Of a stretch of 22,822 nucleotides of DNA, positions 16,101 through 22,822 are shown piece by piece. Location: positions 1-22,822 of the forward strand of contig DATCGY010000120.1 of assembly GCA_036508635.1 (NCBI GenBank), read 5' to 3'. Both the position numbers and the translations under genes were made by a program. The notes below the pieces were generated by a model, which saw only the letters and a list, made by a program, of their open reading frames with translations, was not told where the DNA came from and made no database searches. Source of the stretch: FEN-727 sp036508635 (lineage in GTDB: Bacteria > Actinomycetota > Geothermincolia > Fen-727 > Anoxymicrobiaceae). Position 1 is the first letter of the stretch; each line of letters begins with the position of its first letter.

Positions 16101-16358
16101 AGGGCGGGGCTCGAGTCGGTAACGGCCAGGGGCAACGAAATGCAGCTCAAAGCGTACAAAAATGAAGAGGGCGCTCTTGCCGGCGCCGCCGCCCGAGCGG
16201 GCCGGTTCTGTGAAGACAAGGGAATCTATGCTGACGCGGAGTCCAGGACGTTATACTTGAAGTTGAGATTCGAAGAAGTAAACAACAGGCAAGAACTGTT
16301 GTTAAAGTGGTTAAATTCAATTATTGATGATATACTCGAATCAGGGCAGTCCGCCTAG
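13155..16358 (+). CDS. mfd: transcription-repair coupling factor Mfd
   Basis: Mfd displaces RNA polymerase stalled at DNA lesions and recruits UvrA. From ATG 13155 it has 1067 residues. The order is an N-terminal UvrB-like module (GKFAVRGGILDIFP), the RNA polymerase-interacting domain (GGHVVHEDQGIGVYRGL, about 398), and the RecG-like translocase with Walker A GDVGYGKTEVA (about 544), DEEQ box VVDEEQRFGVEQKEKL (about 645), TLTATPIPRTLQMS, STIIESGLDLPN-type motif V (TTIIESGLDLPNVNT) and QIRGRVGR. The C-terminal regulatory domain is present but weakly conserved. ATG 13155 has GGAAGG at 13138-13143 (spacing 11). An in-frame ATG at 13074 would add 27 basic residues unlike Mfd and has a poor ribosome binding site, though it cannot be excluded. 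Confidence 0.95.
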   Translation: MLTELVLKKVLGSRYAEEVELQSRKPEGRVFASEAVLPLLASTLYSLRGGPLIVAVPGEAAALADDIDRFIPGEAFHMAAAGPAGDWFKPYQESVGRRLKAARALRDGKVAVLGIEALLGCMPADLPDGWPLEIRAGAGLDLEDMLLRLVEGGYEREYTVEGWGKFAVRGGILDIFPSTAERPVRVEFEGDTVESLREFNVVTQRSSSRLDNLEVFPASDPGGGNAALPDALVVAVNPGLIEARIVEFCKDTGIEPPAGSAFDQWGTALSVDTIGGPGAGEVAGGAVFPGEPVREFRGDLEAAVSTWKKLSRAGTEVLVMLDAVGQVDRARELWQESGERVREPRMEVGSIRRGFNIPQLKVTLFSSSDLLGRKARPRAPRKVSSGTPVSSYAELEVGGHVVHEDQGIGVYRGLLPREALGVTREYLLIEYAGGDRLYVPTAQLSKVQRYIGAENPTVHKLRGKEWARSRKAARRSAERTARDLLQLYFERKSRPGHAFSPDGLWQMELESSFPYEETPDQARAVAEVKADMESAAVMDRLVCGDVGYGKTEVAVRAAMKAVLDSKQVAILVPTTVLAKQHHETFSERMAPFPLKVKVLSRFLRKAEQAKVADDIRRGEADVIIGTHRILQDDIAFKDLGLLVVDEEQRFGVEQKEKLRRLRRNVDTLTLTATPIPRTLQMSVSGVRDVSIIDTPPEDRHPVATYVGEFDMELVRSAVGYEVARDGQVFYVHNRIQSIGRVAEKLRVEFPGVSIAVAHGRMDEDELESVMLEFADGKHGVLVCTTIIESGLDLPNVNTLIVDRADRLGLAQLYQIRGRVGRAGKRAYAYLFYPGREVLTETAVARLSTISEMTPLGSGMRVALRDLEIRGAGNLLGAEQSGQIEAVGFEMYCELLKEAVEILKGESPPPEREAVVELPVDAYLPEYYITDQETRVEEYRRLIVAGRTGSIAEFASELEDRFGEPPRPVRQLLEMERLRLRAARAGLESVTARGNEMQLKAYKNEEGALAGAAARAGRFCEDKGIYADAESRTLYLKLRFEEVNNRQELLLKWLNSIIDDILESGQSA
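16281..16336 (+). promoter_or_regulatory. likely promoter with inverted repeat inside the end of mfd
   Basis: TGATATACT (16328-16336) is an extended -10 element (TGn plus TATACT). The -35 at 17 nt (TGGTTA 16308-16313) is poor, as expected for extended -10 promoters. Upstream a perfect 8-bp inverted repeat, AACAACAG (16281-16288) and CTGTTGTT (16296-16303) with 7-nt loop, could bind a regulator. The stretch is markedly AT-rich although it codes for the Mfd C-terminus, and it lies about 60 nt before the parvulin lipoprotein gene. Confidence 0.5.
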
Positions 16359-16394
16359 CGCTCCGCTTCCGACGGAGAAACCCTGTTTTCAGGC

Positions 16395-17411
16395 ATGGAT
16401 GGCCCCCATATGAGACAAGGCAAACAACTCAGGCATAAGATTCTGGCAGCATACGTTGCCTGGCTGGTGACGGCTTTGACTGTCGCACTCGTCGCGGCAG
16501 GTTGCGGCACGGGGTCGAGCATAGAGGTCAACGGTGTGACCATACCTTCATCGGTAGTCAACCTCGAGGTCAACCGCAGGCTGGAGGTCGCCAGGCGGAA
16601 GAGTCCCTCCGAGCTCAAAGGATCCAGGGGAGCGAGGCTGGAGGCAGAGACCCGGAAGCAGGTCGCGACTGACTTCATCAAGGCTGAGCTCACGACGCAG
16701 CAGGCAAAGAAGCTGGGAGTAAAGCTCGCTTCCGACGAGGTGAACCGCAGGATCGAAGAGGAGAGCAAAACGCTGGGATCCGTCCAGTTCAATAGGAACC
16801 TCGCGAGCCAGGGCCTGACGCTAGACCAGTACAAGACGCAGGTCGAGAACCAGGCGCTCGTTGAAGCGCTCGGAAACAAGGTGAGCGAGAGCGTCACCGT
16901 AACGGTGGACCAGGCCGAATCTTTCTACTTGACCCACAAGAACCTCTTCAGCCAGGCCCTCATGGTGCACGCCGCCCACGTTCTTCTGGACACGCAGGGC
17001 CAGGCGGAAATGGTCGCCACGGAGGCCAAGGGCGGGGCGGACTTCGGAACGCTTGCCAAGACGTTCTCCACGGACGCGGCGACGCGACCGAACGGCGGAG
17101 ACCTCGGGTGGATCCAGCAGGGGACGGGCGAACCGGCCCTCGACCAGGTGATGTTCACGATGCAGCCCGGGCAGGTCAGCGGGGTGGTCCAGGCCAGCGA
17201 CGGGTTCCACATCGTAAAGGTTCTCGAGCGGAGAGAGGCGAGCACGCCGCCGTTTTCCGAAGTGGCTGGCAAAGCCGTGACCACACTGACCAACCGCAAG
17301 AAGGAAGAGGTTTTCTCTGACTGGCTTCGAACGGTATATGCCAACGCGGTGGTCAACGCCGGAAGCGCGGGCAAGTGGGATCCGCGGCTGGGTGCGATCG
17401 TAAGCCCTTAG
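16395..17411 (+). CDS. PrsA/SurA-like parvulin peptidyl-prolyl isomerase lipoprotein
   Basis: 338 residues from ATG 16395; ATG 16410 is equally possible and neither has a clear ribosome binding site. A basic N-terminus and hydrophobic segment (17-35) end in VAAGC, a slightly degenerate lipobox with Cys 37. Next comes a SurA_N-like helical region (about 43-185) and a parvulin domain (about 190-280) with AHVLLDT, ADFGTLAKTFSTD, NGGDLGW and DGFHIVKVLERR, all standard for the rotamase family. A helical tail closes the protein. Such proteins catalyse prolyl isomerisation and assist folding of secreted proteins outside the membrane. It follows mfd by 36 nt, and a likely own promoter lies in the end of mfd. 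Confidence 0.9.
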   Translation: MDGPHMRQGKQLRHKILAAYVAWLVTALTVALVAAGCGTGSSIEVNGVTIPSSVVNLEVNRRLEVARRKSPSELKGSRGARLEAETRKQVATDFIKAELTTQQAKKLGVKLASDEVNRRIEEESKTLGSVQFNRNLASQGLTLDQYKTQVENQALVEALGNKVSESVTVTVDQAESFYLTHKNLFSQALMVHAAHVLLDTQGQAEMVATEAKGGADFGTLAKTFSTDAATRPNGGDLGWIQQGTGEPALDQVMFTMQPGQVSGVVQASDGFHIVKVLERREASTPPFSEVAGKAVTTLTNRKKEEVFSDWLRTVYANAVVNAGSAGKWDPRLGAIVSP

Positions 17412-17462
17412 CGGAAGCGCACCGGCAAGTCATTTGAGGCTGGAGCAAAGGAATTAGCACAG

Positions 17463-18281
17463 TTGAGTGCAGAAGAAGTAAACGTTGGAAGAGCCGACGA
17501 CCTGGTTTCTCCGGGGCTGGGAGAGAAGTTCGAAAAGCTTGCAGAGGTAATGGCGCGCCTGCGGTCGCCGGACGGTTGTCCATGGGACCTCGAGCAGACG
17601 CCGAGTACGCTTGCCAAACATATTCTCGAGGAAGCGTACGAGTCGGTGGACGCCATCGGCAGGGGCGACTGGGAGCACCTGGCCGAGGAGATGGGAGACC
17701 TCCTCCTGCAGGTTGTCTTCCAGTCGCAGATAGCCCGGGAGCACGGGAGGTTCGATCTGGCCGACGTCGTGGACGGGATAACCGAGAAGCTCGAGCGTCG
17801 TCACCCGCACATCTTCGGCTCGGAGACGGCCGAGACGGCGGAGCAGGTCACTGTCAACTGGGAGCGCATTAAGGCTGAGCAGGAGGGGAAGGACGTCGGT
17901 GTGACGATGCCCGCGGGGCTTCCTGCCCTGCTTGCATCCAGAAAGTTACAGAGCAAGGCGGCGCGCGCCGGTTTCGATTGGGAAGACGTCAAGGGCGTCA
18001 TCGACAAACTGGACGAAGAAGTCGACGAGCTCAAGGATGCGCTCGGTGGCCCCCTGGAGCAGATAGAGCACGAGGTAGGAGACCTCCTGTTCACGATGGT
18101 CAACCTCTCGAGGCACCTTGGCGTTGACCCGGAGCTTGCGCTCAGGGGTACCGCCCGCGAGTTCGTACGGCGTTACGCGCTCATGGAAGACGAAGCCGAA
18201 CGCAGGGGCGAGGACCTTGCGTCTTTGACGATCGACGAGAAAGAGGAGCTCTGGCAGTCGGCCAAACGCCTTGGTGGTTAA
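17463..18281 (+). CDS. mazG: nucleoside triphosphate pyrophosphohydrolase MazG
   Basis: MazG hydrolyses NTPs/dNTPs to the monophosphate and pyrophosphate, a house-cleaning role and in some bacteria a modulator of stringent response or mutation rate. The protein has 272 residues with two MazG domains in tandem. Domain 1 has RSPDGCPWDLEQT, EEAYESVDAI and EEMGDLLLQVVF (the EExxE...ExxD metal-binding pattern). Domain 2 has FDWEDVKGVIDKLDEEVDEL and EHEVGDLLFTMVNLSRHLG. The start is TTG with AAAGGA about 10 nt upstream, and the roughly 24 residues before the domain are unconserved. It lies directly before eno, as in many actinobacteria. Confidence 0.93.
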   Translation: MSAEEVNVGRADDLVSPGLGEKFEKLAEVMARLRSPDGCPWDLEQTPSTLAKHILEEAYESVDAIGRGDWEHLAEEMGDLLLQVVFQSQIAREHGRFDLADVVDGITEKLERRHPHIFGSETAETAEQVTVNWERIKAEQEGKDVGVTMPAGLPALLASRKLQSKAARAGFDWEDVKGVIDKLDEEVDELKDALGGPLEQIEHEVGDLLFTMVNLSRHLGVDPELALRGTAREFVRRYALMEDEAERRGEDLASLTIDEKEELWQSAKRLGG

Positions 18282-18309
18282 ACAGCTGTTGTAATCCGAG
18301 GGAGGAGCA

Positions 18310-19590
<1,281 letters not shown>

Positions 19591-19611
19591 AAGAGCGCGA
19601 ATGGAGCGACG

Positions 19612-21060
19612 ATGACGGAAGCCGACCGGGCGCCGGGCAAAGAGACGCTGAAGACGAAGATCGTCTGCACGCTGGGACCTGCTTGCCGTAATGTCGAGAC
19701 GCTCAAGAAGATGGCTCTCGCCGGCATGGACCTGGCCAGGATCAACTGCGGCCACTGCAAGGTGGAGGAAGTGGACGAGTACATCGAGCTGGTCCGCCAG
19801 GCGAGCGTTGCCGTAAACAAGCGCATCGGCATAATGCTCGACCTCCAGGGGCCAAGGCTTAGGGTCGGTCCCATCAAGGGCGGGGGCGCCGAGCTCGAGA
19901 CCGGCAAGGAATTCATCATAACAACAGTACAGAAGCGTGGCGACTCGACGTTCGCCTCGGTGCCGTACGAGGGGCTGCCGAAAGACCTCAAGGCAGGCGA
20001 CATGGTCCTCATGGACGATGGCCTGTTGCGCCTCGTGGTAAAGGAGATCCAGGGCACCGAGATCAAGTGCGAGGTGCTGGAGGGTGGTTCGCTGACGCAG
20101 GGAAAAGGGATGAACTTCCCCGGGACCACACTCAAGCTCGCCGCGTTCACGGATCGTGACCGCTACTACCTCGAAGCGGGTCTCAAGTCGGGAGTGGATT
20201 GGATCGCCCAGTCGTTCGTCAGGACCGCAGAGGACGTTCGGGGCCTGACGGTGGCGATGGAGGAGATGGGTGCTCACGTGCCGGTTATGGCAAAGATCGA
20301 AAAGCCTGAGGCCGTGAAGAACATCGACGAGATACTCGAATCGGCGGACGGCATAATGGTGGCGCGGGGCGACCTTGGAGTGGAGATGGAGGCTGAGGAC
20401 GTCCCTCTCGTGCAGAAGGAGCTGATAAACAAGGCGATTCGGGCGGCATTGCCCGTCTTGACCGCGACCCAGATGCTCGAATCAATGATATACAACCCCC
20501 GCCCGACGAGGGCGGAGGCAAGCGATGTCGCAAACGCCATACTCGATGGGACCGATGCGGTCATGCTGTCGGCCGAAACTTCCATCGGAAGCTTTCCCGT
20601 GCGGGTAGTGGAGATTATGGCGAGAATAGCAGCCAAGACCGAACAGGCGATCGACTACGATGCCATCCTCGAGCAGCGGGGCAAGTGGGCGCACCGCGAC
20701 TCCGCCGACGCTATCGGTTACGCGGCGTGTAAGGTCGCCGCCGACGTGGGGGCGAGGGCGATTATCACTCTCAGCCGCTCGGGATATACCGCACGGCTGA
20801 TCGCGCGATACAGGCCGCGCGAATTGATACTTGCAATGAGCCCGAACGAAGAGGTAGTGGATTCGATGTCCATCCTCTGGGGTACAAAGGCTTTGCTCAT
20901 TCCCGAGCACGAGGAGTTCGACGACCTGATCAAAGACGCTTCAACGGTCTGTATCAGCGCTGAGTGCATTGCGCCCGGCGACGTGGTGGTCGTAACAGGC
21001 GGGTTCCTTGACGAGGAGAGCAGTGAGACGAACGTCGTGCACGTTCATACCGTGAGGTAA
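19612..21060 (+). CDS. pyk: pyruvate kinase
   Basis: Pyk transfers phosphate from phosphoenolpyruvate to ADP, the last step of glycolysis. The protein is 482 residues with TIM-barrel A, inserted B domain (about 86-180) and C domain; there is no extra C-terminal PEP-utiliser domain. Clear signatures are TKIVCTLGP, the catalytic-Lys segment MAKIEKPEAV, GIMVARGDLGVEM, TATQMLESMI and DGTDAVMLSAET. The usual RLNFSHG is changed to RINCGHC (43-49): the Asn stays but the Ser that helps bind K+ in the rabbit muscle enzyme is Gly. LQGPRLR puts Arg at the position of rabbit Glu117. Both suggest a K+-independent enzyme (inference). The ATG has GGAG at spacing 5. Placement between eno and divIC pairs the last two glycolytic steps. 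Confidence 0.95.
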   Translation: MTEADRAPGKETLKTKIVCTLGPACRNVETLKKMALAGMDLARINCGHCKVEEVDEYIELVRQASVAVNKRIGIMLDLQGPRLRVGPIKGGGAELETGKEFIITTVQKRGDSTFASVPYEGLPKDLKAGDMVLMDDGLLRLVVKEIQGTEIKCEVLEGGSLTQGKGMNFPGTTLKLAAFTDRDRYYLEAGLKSGVDWIAQSFVRTAEDVRGLTVAMEEMGAHVPVMAKIEKPEAVKNIDEILESADGIMVARGDLGVEMEAEDVPLVQKELINKAIRAALPVLTATQMLESMIYNPRPTRAEASDVANAILDGTDAVMLSAETSIGSFPVRVVEIMARIAAKTEQAIDYDAILEQRGKWAHRDSADAIGYAACKVAADVGARAIITLSRSGYTARLIARYRPRELILAMSPNEEVVDSMSILWGTKALLIPEHEEFDDLIKDASTVCISAECIAPGDVVVVTGGFLDEESSETNVVHVHTVR

Positions 21061-21062
21061 CA

Positions 21063-21752
21063 GTGGTGCGCATGAAGCGAGAAGACAACAGAGCGCCTGC
21101 GAACAACACAAGACGTAGAGGTGCGACTTCGGCGACGCGACGCTCCCGGGGACGTGAAGAAACTCCCCGGCGGGCTGCCGCGAGCAGCCGGCGCGATCCA
21201 CGACGCGGAAGCACCGCGCCCACACGCAAGGACTCGGGGAAGGATCGAGAACAATCCAAAGCCGTCCCTCGGAACGACGCGGGAAAGCAAGCGAGAGAGC
21301 GGCGCAACCAGGGACAGGACAGGCGGAAACATGGCGTCCTGCCCGCGACCGTAGTCGCTGGTATAAGGAAGGTCTCGGCGCGAACCATTATCCTGCTCGT
21401 GCTTCTCGTTTTCTTCGTGGTGCTTTCATTAAGCCCGGTGACTCGAAACCTCCAGGCGACGAACAACCTCGAAAAGGCCAAGGGCCAGCTTAAGAAAGAG
21501 AAGGCTGTTACCGAATCTCTGGAAAGAGAGGTGGCGGAAGCGCGCTCGCTCGACTATGTTGAGCGTGAAGCGCGCAAGCAGCGGAAGGTGGCGCCCGGCG
21601 AGATACTCTACATCGTTACGACGGACAGCACCGAGAACGAGGTGAAGTATCGCGTGAAAGCCCTCCAGTCGATGGACGAGGCATGGCAGCGTGTGAGGCA
21701 GATGCTTCACAGCGTCCCCCGGGCGGGAGAAGGAGAACCCACCTCGAAATAG
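21063..21752 (+). CDS. DivIC/FtsB-type septum formation protein with long basic tail
   Basis: 229 residues. The first 105 form a low-complexity tail very rich in Arg, Lys, Ser, Thr and Ala, probably disordered and cytoplasmic. A single membrane helix follows (about 108-124, TIILLVLLVFFVVLSL), then a coiled coil (about 128-162) and the family motif LDYVEREARKQRKVAPGEI (163-181). This is the bitopic divisome protein that pairs with FtsL in the FtsQLB/DivIB complex. The eno-proximal position matches actinobacterial gene order. GTG 21063 has GAGG (21054-21057) overlapping the pyk stop at spacing 5; GTG 21066 and ATG 21072 are alternatives. The tail is long for the family. Confidence 0.88.
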   Translation: MVRMKREDNRAPANNTRRRGATSATRRSRGREETPRRAAASSRRDPRRGSTAPTRKDSGKDREQSKAVPRNDAGKQARERRNQGQDRRKHGVLPATVVAGIRKVSARTIILLVLLVFFVVLSLSPVTRNLQATNNLEKAKGQLKKEKAVTESLEREVAEARSLDYVEREARKQRKVAPGEILYIVTTDSTENEVKYRVKALQSMDEAWQRVRQMLHSVPRAGEGEPTSK

Positions 21753-21953
21753 CCAGTGGACATGAAAGGGGCGCAGGCCGTGGCCATGGCGCCATTGCGA
21801 GAAACGCCGGCAAGCGCAGTCGAGCGAAATGTAGTTGACCCCGATGAATAGGAGTAGAGGCTCAGCAAAGACGATATAATTGTTGATAGACAGGGAGGCA
21901 TCCACAGAAGGGTGTTCGATGGAACGCTCAAGTTTTCCCAGGGAGTGACAGTA
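21753..21953 (+). promoter_or_regulatory. divIC to zinc-finger gene spacer with -10-like TATAAT
   Basis: This is a 201-nt gap. TATAAT at 21875-21880 is a perfect -10 hexamer, though the best -35-like word (TTGACC, 21835-21840) is 34 nt away, too far to pair with it. A 10-nt palindrome ATGGCGCCAT lies at 21786-21795. In frame with the divIC gene, after its TAG, an open stretch runs from ATG 21762 to TAG 21849-21851 (29 codons); I do not regard it as a gene. AGGGAG at 21940-21945 serves the next gene. I matched no known riboswitch. Confidence 0.35.
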
Positions 21954-22822
21954 TTGGATTGTGAACGGCATCCAGGCCAGGTGGCAATCGGGAAGTGCCT
22001 CGAATGTGGGGCTGGAATCTGCTCCCAGTGCGTCCAAGAAACAGGTGATGTGCTGAGGTGCCCTGCGTGCCACGAAAAAGAAGTTGCATCCATAGCCGGA
22101 AAACTCGGAACGGCAGTGGGGAAAGAACCAAGGGCGCCAAGGCCCGCGAAACCACCGAAGGAGCCGCGTGCCCCGAAATCAAAGAAGGGTCGGAAGGGCG
22201 CCGAAGAGTTGCCCCCCGGGATCGCCCCGCCCGTTGCGCCACCCGGTGTCGTGGCCCCTGCGGGCCCCCCCACCGTGGCGGCACCGCCGCCCGTGCAACA
22301 GGTGCCCCAGGAGGTGCCTGCCTACCCTCTCGAGACGGTGCCCCAGATCCAGCCGGCCGAATACATGCCACCTCAGCAGCCGCAGGCGCCCGCTGGAGTC
22401 GAAGCGCCTCCAGCATACGTCCCTCCACCGCAGGTTTTTGAGGAACCGGCGGCATTTGAAGGCGTTACCGCGGCAATGTTGCCGGGGGTAGAGTCTGAAG
22501 CGCCGGCAAAGAGGTCGCGGTCCACCAGAGAAAAGCCCCCAAAGCCCCCGAAAGAAAAGCCGGTTAATGCAAAGAAAGAAAAGCCGGTTAATGCAAAGAA
22601 AGAAAAGCCGGTCAGGGCAAAGAAAGAAAAGCCACCGCGCAAGCCGCGAAGGGGCGAGGTCCCGATACCTCCGGTCGTTCCAGAAGTGGGAACGCCACCC
22701 GGCGTACCGATGCCACCACCGATAGCACAGCCTCCCGCGATGGAAGCTCAACCCGCATACCAGCAGCCACAGGAATACCAGGCACCAATAGCTTACGAAG
22801 CGCCACAGGCTTACGCGCAGCC
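21954..22822 (+). CDS. B-box-like zinc-finger, proline-rich protein (cut by window edge)
   Basis: This frame stays open from TTG 21954 to the edge (289 codons seen, no stop), so the C-terminus is missing. TTG has AGGGAG 8 nt upstream. Residues 3-40 form a compact Cys/His cluster, CERH, then CLEC (15-18), CSQC (23-26) and CPACH (36-40), spaced like a B-box zinc finger. After it come Lys/Pro-rich segments, a long Pro/Ala/Val/Gln stretch, a block of KEKPVNAK repeats (about residues 200-231), then more Pro/Gln/Tyr-rich sequence. Bacterial proteins with such an N-terminal finger often continue into membrane domains, and that part would lie beyond the window (inference). The low-complexity middle is probably an extended linker. 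Function unknown. Confidence 0.75.
   Translation, partial: MDCERHPGQVAIGKCLECGAGICSQCVQETGDVLRCPACHEKEVASIAGKLGTAVGKEPRAPRPAKPPKEPRAPKSKKGRKGAEELPPGIAPPVAPPGVVAPAGPPTVAAPPPVQQVPQEVPAYPLETVPQIQPAEYMPPQQPQAPAGVEAPPAYVPPPQVFEEPAAFEGVTAAMLPGVESEAPAKRSRSTREKPPKPPKEKPVNAKKEKPVNAKKEKPVRAKKEKPPRKPRRGEVPIPPVVPEVGTPPGVPMPPPIAQPPAMEAQPAYQQPQEYQAPIAYEAPQAYAQ
22551..22646 (+). repeat. 24-nt tandem repeat coding for KEKPVNAK
   Basis: Units 22551-22574 and 22575-22598 are identical, unit 22599-22622 differs where Asn becomes Arg, and 22623-22646 is a degenerate fourth unit (KEKPPRKP). The unit length is a multiple of three, so the reading frame is kept. The repeat lies within the proline-rich part of the truncated zinc-finger gene and is a likely site of copy-number change. 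Confidence 0.9.

Noticed and set aside
21762..21851. 29-codon open frame starting at ATG 21762
   Set aside because: No ribosome binding site, no conserved feature, and it continues the divIC frame after its stop; more likely leftover or chance than a small protein gene.
21753..21953. Riboswitch upstream of the zinc-finger gene
   Set aside because: I compared it by memory with common classes (TPP, cobalamin, glycine, c-di-GMP, c-di-AMP, ZTP, fluoride, guanidine) and found no conserved core.
22551..22646. CRISPR-like repeat array
   Set aside because: Units are directly adjacent with no spacers and keep the reading frame; this is a coding tandem repeat.

Overview
This is a GC-rich, tightly packed bacterial chromosome segment with every convincing gene on the + strand. 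The order glmU-prs-rplY-pth-...-mfd-(parvulin lipoprotein)-mazG-eno-...-divIC is the arrangement familiar from Actinomycetota. A deep-branching member of that phylum is my best guess (inference; no 16S gene or lineage marker is in the window). TTG starts are unusually common. I see no phage, transposon, CRISPR array or obvious recent island.

Left part (1-6377): a seven-repeat TPR protein, a LarA-like (DUF2088) protein, an unrecognised protein made of two copies of the same roughly 170-residue unit each headed by CxxC, then a phytoene-desaturase-like FAD oxidoreductase and an acyl-CoA dehydrogenase of the isovaleryl/long-chain type. A strong intrinsic terminator closes this part at 6339-6377. 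The pathway served is not evident.

Middle (6436-13018): ispE (MEP isoprenoid pathway), tRNA-Gln(TTG), then a close-packed run glmU (UDP-GlcNAc), prs (PRPP), rplY/ctc (ribosomal protein bL25) and pth (peptidyl-tRNA hydrolase). Two overlapping genes for paralogous lipoproteins of an unrecognised family follow, with the first start codon inside the end of pth, and then a 156-residue orphan. A GC-rich stem-loop follows.

Right part (13155-22822): mfd (transcription-repair coupling), a PrsA/SurA-like parvulin lipoprotein probably driven by its own promoter inside the end of mfd, mazG (NTP pyrophosphohydrolase), eno and pyk (last two steps of glycolysis) and a DivIC/FtsB-type division protein with a long basic tail. 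The last gene is cut by the window edge; its start codes for a B-box-like zinc finger followed by a proline-rich tail with KEKPVNAK repeats.

Most genes are housekeeping. The candidates for undescribed biology are the duplicated CxxC protein, the lipoprotein pair plus its orphan neighbour, and the truncated zinc-finger protein. Smaller oddities are a perfect inverted copy of the tRNA-Gln T-arm just 3' of the tRNA, and a pyruvate kinase with altered cation-site residues.
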